Origin: Bog-756 sp963776225
Lineage (GTDB): Bacteria; Actinomycetota; Acidimicrobiia; Acidimicrobiales; RAAP-2
Length of the DNA stretch: 64,000 nt
Reading direction: 5' to 3'
Assembly (NCBI GenBank): GCA_963776225.1
Contig: CAVZLL010000004.1
Span: 1,240,001-1,304,000 of the forward strand
In this document: positions 39,060 to 47,826 of the stretch, one piece after another
How the letters are laid out: each line of letters begins with the position of its first letter
Position numbering within the stretch: the stretch's first letter is position 1
Notes under the pieces: generated by a model
Told to the model about the DNA's origin: nothing
Databases searched by the model: none
The model's input: the letters and a program-made list of their open reading frames with translations, nothing else
Made by a program: the position numbers and the translations under genes

Positions 39060-39779
39060 TCAGCCGACCGAATTGTAGAGTTCCCCCCGCCCCACGTCGA
39101 ATGAGACCTTTGGATCTGCAAAGGTCAGCCGGCGGTCTCGGTTGATCACGATCGGGAGCATCGAGGCCGAGCCGGACTGGGTGTAGGGAACCGCCTGCTT
39201 CAGCTGGGCGATCTGGGCGGTGACTCCGTCCGCAAAGGTGCGGTGGTGGGTTTTGGCCTGGTCGACGCTCAGCCAGTACAGGTTCTGTCCGCCACATGCC
39301 AGGAAGAACGCGAGCCAGGTTCCGCCTGACTGGTCGGTGTACACGACCGGTTCGGCGACGAGCATCGAGTCACCGGAGGCCACGCTACCGACGCTGGGGA
39401 GGCTCGCGTCGGGTCCCGAGTAGAGCGCGATGCCTGCCGGGACGGTGACGCTGTCGACCATCGCCGTTCCACCGTGCGCCTTGATCTGTTCCAGAGCCCG
39501 GTCGGCGGATGCATCCGGTCCGAAGGGTGCGAAGCCGGGGTTCACCCCCGTCGGCTCGCCTGCCGGGATCGTCGAACTCACTTCGTAGGTGCACCCCTGG
39601 AGTTCGAAGGTGGGTGGCACCACGACGGTGGCCGAGGTCGGTGCGTCCGCACCTCCGCCGCACGCCGCCGAGGAGAGCAGGAGTGCGGCGGCCGCCACGA
39701 GACCGGACACGGGACCCAACGCCCCGGCCCGCCCACGCCCCCTCCGTTCATGTGGACTGTTCGTGCTGCGACTACTCAT
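39060..39779 (-). CDS. Lipoprotein of unknown function upstream of pstC
   Basis: About 239 residues from ATG 39779 (GGAG just upstream). Signal helix VSGLVAAAALLLSSAAC ends in a plausible lipobox, so the mature protein starts at Cys and is membrane-attached outside. The body has two halves: a Cys-containing part (FELQGCTYEV) and a C-terminal part with FLACGGQNLYWLSVDQA. No family recognised. It lies directly upstream of the pst genes on the same strand; a role in phosphate uptake is only inferred. Confidence 0.7.
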   Translation of the reverse strand: MSSRSTNSPHERRGRGRAGALGPVSGLVAAAALLLSSAACGGGADAPTSATVVVPPTFELQGCTYEVSSTIPAGEPTGVNPGFAPFGPDASADRALEQIKAHGGTAMVDSVTVPAGIALYSGPDASLPSVGSVASGDSMLVAEPVVYTDQSGGTWLAFFLACGGQNLYWLSVDQAKTHHRTFADGVTAQIAQLKQAVPYTQSGSASMLPIVINRDRRLTFADPKVSFDVGRGELYNSVG

Positions 39780-39996
39780 CTGACTCCGTCTCACTGCGTC
39801 CATCACGCGAGATGCAGATCCCTCCGAGACGGATCACGACCTGCGGTTCGGCACGGCGGGTCTGTCGGCCGGGACCCACGTTCTGCCATGTCCCGGACCC
39901 GCTGTCAACGCGGCCAGCGGCGCAGCGCTCAGATTTCACCGTACGGCAACCTTGCCGCCACCGTGCGTTCACCGACGGGCCACGACGGTTCTTGCC

Positions 39997-40002
39997 TACG
40001 CT
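39997..40002 (+). promoter_or_regulatory. -10-like hexamer of the small membrane protein gene
   Basis: TACGCT, six bases before the ATG at 40009, matching the leaderless pattern and supporting that short gene. Confidence 0.4.
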
Positions 40003-40008
40003 TGGCCG

Positions 40009-40191
40009 ATGCCGACCAGTCCCCCCCGCTGGGCGCTCCTGCTCGCTGCGGTCATCGCCGGCGCTGCTTTGCTCGCCACCCTCCGCCACAGGACGCGACC
40101 GGACGCCGGGACCCGCGCCGCCGGGAAATCGGTCATCGGTGGGGACGTATGGCCGCCGGTGCCCGCCAACGGCACCATGCGCCGAAGCTGA
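40009..40191 (+). CDS. Small predicted membrane protein (60 residues)
   Basis: One N-terminal hydrophobic helix (WALLLAAVIAGAALLATL) after MPTSPPR, then a basic and polar tail ending NGTMRRS. No family recognised. Support comes from the -10 hexamer at the right distance and a clean hydrophobic helix; size makes it uncertain. It sits alone between the phosphate lipoprotein and convergent serA. Confidence 0.5.
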   Translation: MPTSPPRWALLLAAVIAGAALLATLRHRTRPDAGTRAAGKSVIGGDVWPPVPANGTMRRS

Positions 40192-40256
40192 CCGCGGCAC
40201 GTCGGCGGCCCCAGGAACGGGCGGCACGCCTCTGCCCGGACCCGGCGGCTGCGGCC

Positions 40257-41822
40257 CTATGACCGGACGGTGTGCACGTCGCTGATCCCCGGCGTCTCAC
40301 GCAGGCGGGCCAGTGCCCCGTCCGGGACCGGCCCGTCGGTGGACAGCACCATCAGCGCGGTGTGCCCGGTCGCCGAGGGGCCGACCGCCATCGACGAGAT
40401 GGAGACCCCGGCCTCCCCGATGACCGTCCCCACCGCGCCGATCATCCCTGCCCGGTCGTCGTTGCGCACCACGACCATGTGGGGGGCCGGCGGCACCTCC
40501 ACCGTGTGGTCGTCGACCATCACCAGACGCGGCTCGCTGCGCGGCCCGGCGAGGGTGCCGGCCACCGAGTGATCGCCGCACCGCAGGGTGACCAGATTGA
40601 CGAAATCGTGGGCGGTCACCGTCGAGGTCTCGCGGACCTCGAGTCCCCGCTCGGCCGCGAGCTGGGGGGCGTTCACGTACGACACCGGCTCGGCCGTGCC
40701 CTCCGCGAAGAGGCCCTTCAGGACGGAGAGGGTCAGGATCCCGGTCCCCGCACCTGCCAGCCCGCCCTGGTACTCGATCTCGAGGGCGTCGGGCAGCCCG
40801 TCGTTGAGGCAGGACAGGATCCGCCCCAGTTGCTCGGCGAGTCCCATGAACGGGCGGACCGTCTCGGAGACGTCGGTCGCCGCGACGTTGACCGCGAAGG
40901 GGACGAAGTCGCCGGCGAGGGCGAGGATGACCTGCTCGGCGATGGTCACACCCGCCTTGTCCTGGGCCTCGGCCGTGGACGCGCCGAGGTGGGGTGAGAC
41001 CACCACTGATGCCAGCTCGAAGAGCGGCGACTCGGTGGTGGGCTCCGTGGCGAAGACGTCCAGCCCGGCACCCTGGACCCGCCCGGAGCGGATCGCCTCG
41101 GCCAGCGCCTCCTCGTCGACGATGCCCCCGCGGGCGGTGTTGATGATCCGCATCCCCGGCTTCGCCCGGGAGAGCAGGTCCTTCCCGATGAGCCCGAGTG
41201 TCTCCTTGTTCTTGGGCAGGTGCACGGTGACGAAGTCGGCCTCGCCGAACAGGGTGTCCAGGTCCAGCAGCTCGACCCCCATGTGGCGGGCCCGGTCGGC
41301 CGACACGAAGGGGTCGTAGGCGACCAGGCGCATCCCGAAGGCCAGGGCGCGCTGGGCCACCAGGGCGCCGACCCGCCCGAGGCCGACCACACCGAGGGTC
41401 TTGCCGTGCAGCTCCACGCCCTCCCACTTGGACCGCTCCCACTTGCCCGCGACGAGCGCTGCATGGGCCTGGGGGATGTTGCGGGCCTGGGCGAGGAGCA
41501 GGGCCATCGCCTGCTCGGCCGCGGACAGGATGTTCGACTGGGGGGCGTTGACCACCATCACCCCGCGCTCGGTGGCGGCGGCCACGTCCACGTTGTCGAG
41601 GCCGATGCCGGCCCGTCCCACCACGACCAAGTCGGTGCCCGCGGCGAGCACCTCGGCGGTCACCGTGGTGGCCGACCGGATGACCAGCGCCTGCGCGCCG
41701 GCCACCGCCTCGACCAGCTCCTCCGGGGAGAGCCCGAGGCGGACGTCGACCTCGTGCCCCGCGCCCGCCATGAGGTCCAGGCCCGGCTGGGCCAGCTTCT
41801 CGGTCACCAGTACCCTACCCAT
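40257..41822 (-). CDS. serA: D-3-phosphoglycerate dehydrogenase (long form with ACT domain)
   Basis: First enzyme of serine synthesis, 521 residues. NAD-binding GVVGLGRVGALVAQ, catalytic Arg region NTARGGIVDEEALAEA and the His in VVSPHLGASTAEAQ; then the intervening domain and the C-terminal ACT domain (MVVVRNDDRAGMIGAVGTV) that usually gives serine feedback inhibition. ATG 41822 has AGGA upstream. It follows the aminotransferase by 38 bases. Confidence 0.96.
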   Translation of the reverse strand: MGRVLVTEKLAQPGLDLMAGAGHEVDVRLGLSPEELVEAVAGAQALVIRSATTVTAEVLAAGTDLVVVGRAGIGLDNVDVAAATERGVMVVNAPQSNILSAAEQAMALLLAQARNIPQAHAALVAGKWERSKWEGVELHGKTLGVVGLGRVGALVAQRALAFGMRLVAYDPFVSADRARHMGVELLDLDTLFGEADFVTVHLPKNKETLGLIGKDLLSRAKPGMRIINTARGGIVDEEALAEAIRSGRVQGAGLDVFATEPTTESPLFELASVVVSPHLGASTAEAQDKAGVTIAEQVILALAGDFVPFAVNVAATDVSETVRPFMGLAEQLGRILSCLNDGLPDALEIEYQGGLAGAGTGILTLSVLKGLFAEGTAEPVSYVNAPQLAAERGLEVRETSTVTAHDFVNLVTLRCGDHSVAGTLAGPRSEPRLVMVDDHTVEVPPAPHMVVVRNDDRAGMIGAVGTVIGEAGVSISSMAVGPSATGHTALMVLSTDGPVPDGALARLRETPGISDVHTVRS

Positions 41823-41860
41823 GGCGGTCCTTTCCTCCGATGAGCCCGGATCCACCGGCG

Positions 41861-43138
41861 TCAGTGTGAACTGGCGCCGGTGAAGAGATCGGTCAGCCGG
41901 GAGACCCCTTCGACCAGCTCGTCGTCGCCGAGGGCGTAGGACATCCGGAAGTAGCCCGGCGCTCCGAAGGCCTCCCCCGGCACGACGGCCACCTGGGCGA
42001 GGTCGATGGCCAGCTCGGCGAGCTCGGCGCTCGTGGCGGGGCGGTGGCCTCCGATGTCGCGACCGAGCAGACCCTCCACCGAGGGGAAGGCGTAGAACGC
42101 ACCCTCGGGAAGGAGGCATTCGACCCCGTCGATCTCGTTGAGCATCCGGTGCATGGTCAGGCGGCGCCGGTCGAACGCCGCGCGCATCTCGGCGACCGCA
42201 GAGAGGTCACCGGACACGGCCGCGAGGGCGGCGCGCTGGGAGACGTTGGCCACGTTCGACGTCGTGTGCGACTGGAGGTTGGAGGCGGCGGCGATCACGT
42301 CCTTGGGCCCGAGCATCCACCCCACCCGCCATCCGGTCATCGCGTACGTCTTGGCCACCCCGTTGACGACGATGCAGGTGTCGGTCAGGTCGGGGACGAC
42401 CACCGGGAGCGAGTGGTGCTCCGCGGCGCCGTAGACCAGGTGCTCGTAGATCTCGTCGGCGACCACCCAGATCCCGTGCTCGGCGGCCCACCGACCGAGC
42501 TCCTCCATCTCGACTCGCGGGTAGACGGCACCGGTCGGGTTGGAGGGAGAGACGAAGAGCAGCGCCTTGGTGCGCGGGGTGCGGGCCGCCTCGAGCTGGG
42601 CGACGGTGACCCGGAAGCCCTCGGACGCGCCGGTCGGGACGGCCACCGGGACGCCGCCGGCGAGGGCGACCGCCTCGGGGTAGGTCGTCCAGAAGGGAGC
42701 GGGCACCAGCACCTCGTCGCCCGGGTCGCAGAGCACGGCGAACGCGTTGGCCACGGCCTGCTTGGCGCCGTTGGTGACCAGCACCCGGTCGGGGGTGATC
42801 TCGTAGCCCGAGTCGCGCATGGTCTTGTCCGCGATCGCTGCACGCAGCTCGGGGAGTCCTGCGGTCGGCGTGTAGCGGTGGTTGCGGGGGTCGCGGCAGG
42901 CTGCCTCGGCGGCGGCGACGACCGCCGCCGGTGTCGGGAAGTCCGGCTCGCCGGCCCCGAAGCCGATCACCCGCTCGCCCTGGGCCTGGAGGGCCTTCGC
43001 CTTCGCGTCGACGGCCAGGGTGGCCGAGGGGGAGACCGCGGCGATCCGGGCGGAGATCCTGCGGGCGCCGGGCGGCCCGGGCGGGCGGACGCCGATCGGG
43101 TCGGGCCGGGTTTCTGTCCTCGAGGCCATGGATGCCAT
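41861..43138 (-). CDS. PLP-dependent aspartate-type aminotransferase (class I)
   Basis: About 425 residues of fold-type I: VIGFGAGEPDFPTPAAV, LVTNGAKQAVANAF, FVSPSNPTGAVYPR, ADEIYEHLVYGA and the PLP-lysine in NGVAKTYAMTGWRVGW, with the C-terminal Arg in YFRMSYA. This fits the AspC/prephenate aminotransferase Ib subgroup. Start ATG at 43138 or 43129 overlaps the possible starts of divergent serC, so the true start may be a little downstream. Gene order with serA suggests amino-acid supply. Confidence 0.9.
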   Translation of the reverse strand: MASMASRTETRPDPIGVRPPGPPGARRISARIAAVSPSATLAVDAKAKALQAQGERVIGFGAGEPDFPTPAAVVAAAEAACRDPRNHRYTPTAGLPELRAAIADKTMRDSGYEITPDRVLVTNGAKQAVANAFAVLCDPGDEVLVPAPFWTTYPEAVALAGGVPVAVPTGASEGFRVTVAQLEAARTPRTKALLFVSPSNPTGAVYPRVEMEELGRWAAEHGIWVVADEIYEHLVYGAAEHHSLPVVVPDLTDTCIVVNGVAKTYAMTGWRVGWMLGPKDVIAAASNLQSHTTSNVANVSQRAALAAVSGDLSAVAEMRAAFDRRRLTMHRMLNEIDGVECLLPEGAFYAFPSVEGLLGRDIGGHRPATSAELAELAIDLAQVAVVPGEAFGAPGYFRMSYALGDDELVEGVSRLTDLFTGASSH

Positions 43139-44294
43139 GATTCCATACGTGACCGACATCCCCGACATCAAGATCCCCGTCCATCTCCTCCCCGCCGACG
43201 GGCGCTTCGGGTCGGGCCCGTCGAAGGTGCGACCCGAGGCCGTGGACGCGCTGGCCGGGGTGTCGCGCACCTACCTCGGGACCAGCCACCGGCAGAAGAC
43301 GGTCAAGTCGGTGGTCGGCAGCCTGCGTGAGGGGCTGGCGCGGCTCTTCTCGCTGCCCGACGGGTACGTGGTGGCCCTCGGCAACGGGGGGACGACCTCC
43401 TTCTGGGACGCCGCCACCTTCTGCCTCATCGAGGCCAGGAGCCAGCACCTGAGCTTCGGGGAGTTCTCCTCGAAGTTCGCAACCGCTGCCGCCGACGCCC
43501 CCCACATCGGTGAGCCGGAGATCATCTCGTCGCCGGTCGGGACCCACCCGCTGCCGGTGGCCCGGGAGGACGTCGACCTCTACGCCCTCACCCACAACGA
43601 GACCTCGACCGGCGTCATGATGCAGGTCGTGCGGCCGGACGGGGCCCGCCCGCCCGCCGACGGCGGCGGCCTGGTCGCGGTCGACGCGACCTCCGGAGCA
43701 GGCGGGCTGCGCGTCGAGCCCACCCAGTTCGACGCCTACTACTTCGCCCCCCAGAAGTGCTTCGGCTCGGACGGGGGGCTCTGGGTGGCCCTGCTCTCCC
43801 CCGCCGCCCAGGAGCGGATCGCGTCGATCCACGCCGCCCGTCGGTGGGTACCGGCCTCGATGGACCTGACCATCGCCCTCGAGAATTCCATGCTCGACCA
43901 GACCTACAACACGCCGGCGCTCGCCACCCTGTTCCTCTTCGACCACCAGGTGCGCTGGTTCAACGAGAACGGTGGGCTCGAGTTCTCGGCATCCCGCTGC
44001 GACCGGTCGTCGGAGATCCTCTACAGCTGGGCGGACAACGCCGACTTCGCCACGCCGTTCGTGACCCGCGAGCAGGACAGGAGCCGGGTGGTCGGCACCA
44101 TCGACCTCCACGACTCGATCGACGCGGCCACGGTGGCGGCCGTGCTGCGGGCAAACGGGGTGGTCGACACCGAGCCGTACCGGAAGCTCGGTCGCAACCA
44201 GCTCCGGATCGCCATGTTCCCCGCGATCGATCCCGAAGACGTGGCCGCGGTCTGCGGCTGCATCACCCATGTGGTCGGAGCCCTGGCCCAGTAG
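43128..44294 (+). CDS. serC: Phosphoserine aminotransferase, mycobacterial type
   Basis: Converts 3-phosphohydroxypyruvate to phosphoserine. About 388 residues with GRFGSGPSKVRPEAV, YLGTSHRQ, ALGNGGTTSFWDAATF, HNETSTGVM, the PLP-lysine in YYFAPQKCFGSDGG and the C-terminal EPYRKLGRNQLRIAMFP, the last being nearly as in Mycobacterium. Candidate starts: ATG 43128, ATG 43137 or GTG 43149; the first two overlap the aminotransferase start codons on the other strand. Functions with serA. Confidence 0.95.
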   Translation: MDAMIPYVTDIPDIKIPVHLLPADGRFGSGPSKVRPEAVDALAGVSRTYLGTSHRQKTVKSVVGSLREGLARLFSLPDGYVVALGNGGTTSFWDAATFCLIEARSQHLSFGEFSSKFATAAADAPHIGEPEIISSPVGTHPLPVAREDVDLYALTHNETSTGVMMQVVRPDGARPPADGGGLVAVDATSGAGGLRVEPTQFDAYYFAPQKCFGSDGGLWVALLSPAAQERIASIHAARRWVPASMDLTIALENSMLDQTYNTPALATLFLFDHQVRWFNENGGLEFSASRCDRSSEILYSWADNADFATPFVTREQDRSRVVGTIDLHDSIDAATVAAVLRANGVVDTEPYRKLGRNQLRIAMFPAIDPEDVAAVCGCITHVVGALAQ

Positions 44295-44337
44295 CGATCG
44301 GTGCACTCGGCGATGCTGAGCTCCGCGGCATGACGTG

Positions 44338-44343
44338 TAGCGT
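44338..44343 (+). promoter_or_regulatory. -10-like hexamer of the first lipoprotein gene
   Basis: TAGCGT six bases before the ATG at 44350; leaderless geometry. Confidence 0.45.
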
Positions 44344-44349
44344 GCGCCC

Positions 44350-44943
44350 ATGCGTTGCGCCTCCCGTCACCGTCAGCTGAACTGGACGGTCCTCGCGATC
44401 ATGGTCCTCCCGCTGACCATTGCCGCCTGCTCGAGCTCACCGCCGGCATCCTCGGGCGCGAGCACGACCGTCAGGAATTCGAGCACGACGTCCGCTCCAC
44501 CAGCCGCCCAGACCGCCTGCGCGCTGATCTCCCCCGAGACCGTCAGAGCCGCGACGGGCGAGGTTGTCGGAGCGCCCCACGCAGCGGTCCATGGATCGGT
44601 CACCACCTGCACCTACAAGGCCGCCATCCCCTCCAACTCGGTGATCATCGAGTACGACACGGCAGCGAGCCAGACGACGTTCTCGGCCGACAAGTCCGAG
44701 ATAGAGAAGCGCGAAGGCGTCACCACCACGTCGATCCAAGGTCTCGGCAACGAGGCGTACGCGTTCACCCTGCGATCGTCCGGAGAGGCGGTGAACACGG
44801 TGGTAAGCCTCCAGGGCACCTTGCAGACCATCGTGACCGGCACGAGTCAGCCGGGAAATGTCGAGCGGCTCGCCGAGGAGATCATTTACCTGATCGACCA
44901 GCACAACGCGCCCACCACCACGACATCGCAGCCGGCCGGCTGA
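44350..44943 (+). CDS. Lipoprotein, DUF3558-like, first of a tandem pair
   Basis: 197 residues. Signal helix WTVLAIMVLPLTIAAC ends in a lipobox (Cys27), then a Ser/Thr-rich tether and a domain with two conserved cysteines (TACALISPETV, TTCTYKAA) and EYDTAASQTTFSADKSEIE. The cysteine spacing and overall fold pattern resemble mycobacterial DUF3558-type lipoproteins, but the match is by eye. Closely related to the next gene (SVTTCTY, SVIIEYDTAA, NTVVSLQGTLQTIV), so they arose by tandem duplication. Confidence 0.75.
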   Translation: MRCASRHRQLNWTVLAIMVLPLTIAACSSSPPASSGASTTVRNSSTTSAPPAAQTACALISPETVRAATGEVVGAPHAAVHGSVTTCTYKAAIPSNSVIIEYDTAASQTTFSADKSEIEKREGVTTTSIQGLGNEAYAFTLRSSGEAVNTVVSLQGTLQTIVTGTSQPGNVERLAEEIIYLIDQHNAPTTTTSQPAG

Positions 44944-44951
44944 GTACGCCC

Positions 44952-45632
44952 ATGCGCATCCCACTCGCTGTTCGCCGGCTGCCCCGAGCCATTCTCGGGA
45001 TCCTCGTCCTGCCCGTGGCGGCCAGTGCCTGCTCGAGCGCCTCACCGGCGTCCTCTGCGTCGACGAGCACCTCGAATTCCTCGAATTCTTCGAGTTCGAC
45101 CACCCTCAAGCCGACCACGACCACCCTCAAGCCGACCACGACCACCCTCAAGCCGACCACGGGCGCCGGCGGCACCAGACCGGTCGGGCCCACACCACCA
45201 GCCAGCGAGACCGCCTGCGCCCTCGTCTCCGCGGCGGACGTCAACGCGATCATGGGAACGACAGTCAGTGCACCGAAGGCGGTCGTCCGCGGATCGGTGA
45301 CCACCTGCACCTACCGGTCGGCCACGCTCTCCAAGTCGGTCATCATCGAGTACGACACCGCGGCGACGGCTGCATCGTTCGCCGCCGGCCGTTCGGAGAT
45401 AGGACAGCACGGCGGATCAACCACGGCGATCGGAGGACTCGGCAATGGGACCCGGGCATACTCGTTCACGCTCAATTCGTCGGGAGCGCCGGTGAACACC
45501 GTGGTCGCGTTGCAGGGCACCCTTCAGACGATTGTGAGCAGCACGGCCTCGGCCGCTTCGGTGCAGAACCTGTCCGCAACCGTCCTCAGAACGTTCAACG
45601 CCGCCGGAACCGGCACCACCACGACCGGGTAG
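44952..45632 (+). CDS. Lipoprotein, DUF3558-like, second of a tandem pair
   Basis: 226 residues; lipobox LPVAASAC at Cys27. The tether is longer than in its twin because of three perfect 21-base repeats encoding TTLKPTT-like units (residues about 50-70). The core again has TACALVSAADV, VTTCTYRSAT and VIIEYDTAATAASF. Starts nine bases after the first copy stops, so they are co-transcribed. Role unknown; extracytoplasmic binding is likely. Confidence 0.75.
   Translation: MRIPLAVRRLPRAILGILVLPVAASACSSASPASSASTSTSNSSNSSSSTTLKPTTTTLKPTTTTLKPTTGAGGTRPVGPTPPASETACALVSAADVNAIMGTTVSAPKAVVRGSVTTCTYRSATLSKSVIIEYDTAATAASFAAGRSEIGQHGGSTTAIGGLGNGTRAYSFTLNSSGAPVNTVVALQGTLQTIVSSTASAASVQNLSATVLRTFNAAGTGTTTTG
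45100..45162 (+). repeat. Three tandem 21-base units inside the second lipoprotein gene
   Basis: The unit CCACCCTCAAGCCGACCACG plus A or G repeats three times without mismatch apart from the last base. In frame it codes for a Thr/Leu/Lys/Pro heptapeptide tether and can change copy number by slippage without breaking the gene. Confidence 0.9.
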
Positions 45633-45681
45633 CCGTCCTACCCGGCGTGACCACGGTAACGGGCTGCCCGCGACCGATCGG

Positions 45682-46234
45682 CTACCCGGCGCCTCCGCCC
45701 GGACTCGCTGAGGCGTCTTCACCCTCCACCAGCCACCTCGACCGGAGGTCCTCGAGCCACGCCGGCAGCTCGATCTCCGGATCGGGAAGTGCGGTGGCCC
45801 CGACCCGGGTCAACGCGGTGGCGAACGCGTCGGGATCGTCGCCCCGACGACCGCGGGTCTCCCATCATCACCTCGAGCAGTACCGCCCCCTCGGGGCCCG
45901 CCACGAAGGGGCCGAACGCCGCGCCGAGCGGCAGCTCCACGTGGGTGCCGGCGGGGCAATGGCGCTCCCCGCACCACATCTCGCCGTCGAGGACGAAGAG
46001 CACATGGGGGCTCAGGTGGCCGTGACGGCGGACCACCATGCCCGGATCCCACCGCGCGTACAGCGAGAGGTACTGGGGGTCGGGTGAGAAGGCGAGCCAC
46101 TTCTCCCACACCGAGGAGGTCGTGCCGTCGGCGTTGCGGACCGACTTGACCCGCTGCCACGGCAGGTCGGGATCGTCGAGGTGGCGGAAGGTCGGCGCGA
46201 GGCCCGGCACCCGCACATCGGCCATGTCCTCCAT
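45682..46234 (-). CDS. Cupin-domain protein, one frameshift near the C terminus
   Basis: About 183 residues. The cupin core is VVRRHGHLSPHVLFVLDGEM with metal-binding His residues, PAGTHVELPLGAAFGPFVA and VLLEVMMGDP. After DPRSS the frame breaks at a run of four C (45842-45845); with three C the protein ends DDPDAFATALTRVG, LPDPEIELPAWLEDL and stops at 45682. The extra open frame to 45719 lacks sense. It follows ilvC by six bases and is likely co-transcribed with ilvBNC. Start ATG at 46234 or 46225. Function unknown. Confidence 0.75.
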
Positions 46235-46240
46235 GGAGAA

Positions 46241-47266
46241 TCAGCCCCCGGAGACGTCTTGGATCTTCTGCCTCCCGGCGCTCACGAAGGGCATCATGGC
46301 ACGCAACTCCGCGCCGACCGTCTCGATCGGGTGTTCGAGGCCGGCCTCGCGCAGGGCGGTGAAGGTCGGGCGACCCTCGGCATTCTCGCTCACCCACTCC
46401 TTGGCGAAGCTGCCGTCCTGGATCTCCGCGAGGATGCGGCCCATCTCCTCGCGCACCGCCTGGTTGATGACCCGGGGGCCGCGGGTGAGGTCCCCGTACT
46501 CGGCGGTGTCCGAGATGGAGAACCGCATCCCGGCGATCCCCTGCTCGTACATGAGGTCGACGATCAGCTTGAGCTCGTGGAGGCACTCGAAGTAGGCGGA
46601 CTCGGGTTGGTACCCCGCCCCGACCAGGGTTTCGAACCCGGCCTGCACCAGGGCGGTGAGGCCGCCGCACAGGACGACCTGCTCGCCGAAGAGATCGGTC
46701 TCGGTCTCCTCGGCGAAGGTGGTGTCGAGGACGCCGGCCCGGGTGGCGCCGATGGCGTGCGCATAGGAGAGGGCAAGGTCGTGGGCCGTTCCCGAGGGGT
46801 CGGCGGCCACCGCGATCAGCGAGGGCACCCCCCCGCCCTCGGTGTAGGTGCGCCGCACCAGATGGCCCGGACCCTTCGGGGCGACCATGGCCACGTCGAC
46901 GCCGGCCGGCGGGGTGATCAGTCCGAAGCGGATGTTGAACCCGTGCGCGAAGAACAGGGCGTCTCCCGTCCGGAGGTGCGGTGCGATCTCCGCTTCGTAG
47001 ACCGACGCCTGCTCGGTGTCCGGCAGCAGGACCATCACCAGGTCGGCCTCCGCCGCGGCGTCGGCGACCGGGAGGACCCGCAGGCCCGCCTCTTTCGCCT
47101 TGGTCGACGAGGACGAGCCCTCGCGCAGACCGACCCGCACGTCCACCCCGGACTCGGAGAGGTTGAGCGCGTGGGCATGTCCCTGGGATCCGTACCCGAT
47201 GACCGCGACCTTCCGCCTGCCGACGAGGCTCGGGTCCGCATCCTTCTCGTAGTAGAGCGTGGCCAT
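46241..47266 (-). CDS. ilvC: Ketol-acid reductoisomerase
   Basis: Second enzyme of valine/isoleucine synthesis, class I, 341 residues. NADPH fold VAVIGYGSQGHAHALNL, MVAPKGPGHLVR, and metal/substrate region DLFGEQVVLCGG, ECLHELKLIVDLMYE. Start ATG at 47266 with AGGGTG upstream, six bases after ilvN. Confidence 0.97.
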   Translation of the reverse strand: MATLYYEKDADPSLVGRRKVAVIGYGSQGHAHALNLSESGVDVRVGLREGSSSSTKAKEAGLRVLPVADAAAEADLVMVLLPDTEQASVYEAEIAPHLRTGDALFFAHGFNIRFGLITPPAGVDVAMVAPKGPGHLVRRTYTEGGGVPSLIAVAADPSGTAHDLALSYAHAIGATRAGVLDTTFAEETETDLFGEQVVLCGGLTALVQAGFETLVGAGYQPESAYFECLHELKLIVDLMYEQGIAGMRFSISDTAEYGDLTRGPRVINQAVREEMGRILAEIQDGSFAKEWVSENAEGRPTFTALREAGLEHPIETVGAELRAMMPFVSAGRQKIQDVSGG

Positions 47267-47271
47267 CGTGC

Positions 47272-47826
47272 TCACCCTGCCTTTGCTGTCGCGCGGGTCC
47301 CGCCAGTGCGGGCTCCGTCGGTGGCTCGCTCCAGCATAGGCAACGCCACCCGCCCGGTCCGCTGCATCTCCACGATGCCGTAGGCGCGGATGAGGTCCTC
47401 GAAGTCGTCGAGCTTGGTCGGGGCGCCGGCGAGCATCACCGTCAGCTGCGCGGGACCGACGTCGACGATCTTTCCCTCGAACACGCCGACCAGCTGGATG
47501 ACCTGGCCGCGCACGTCGGGGCCGGCCTCGACGGTGGCGAGCAGCAGCTCGCGCTCGCGGGAACGGGACGGATCCAGCTCGGTGATCGAGACCACCGGGA
47601 TGAGCTTGTCCAGCTGCTTGACGATCTGGTCCAGCGGGGCCGACTCGACGTCCACCACGATGGTGATCCGGCTGAACCGCTCGTCGTCGGACGGGGCGAC
47701 CGCCAGCGAGAAGATGTTGAACCCGCGCCGCGAGAAGAGACCCGCGACCCGTGCGAGCACGCCTGCCTTGTTCTCGACCAGGACGGTGAGGATGTGGTGG
47801 CGCTGGTCGGCGCCGTAGACGCCCAT
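47272..47826 (-). CDS. ilvN: Acetolactate synthase small (regulatory) subunit
   Basis: 184 residues with N-terminal ACT domain (HILTVLVENKAGVLARVAGL, RRGFNIFSLAVAPSDD) that binds valine for feedback control, and the C-terminal ALS_ss domain (GIVEMQRTGRVALPM). Start overlaps the ilvB stop by one base. Confidence 0.96.
   Translation of the reverse strand: MGVYGADQRHHILTVLVENKAGVLARVAGLFSRRGFNIFSLAVAPSDDERFSRITIVVDVESAPLDQIVKQLDKLIPVVSITELDPSRSRERELLLATVEAGPDVRGQVIQLVGVFEGKIVDVGPAQLTVMLAGAPTKLDDFEDLIRAYGIVEMQRTGRVALPMLERATDGARTGGTRATAKAG

Noticed and set aside
45100..45162. CRISPR-like repeat
   Set aside because: Direct repeats without spacers, in frame inside a gene; a coding tandem repeat.
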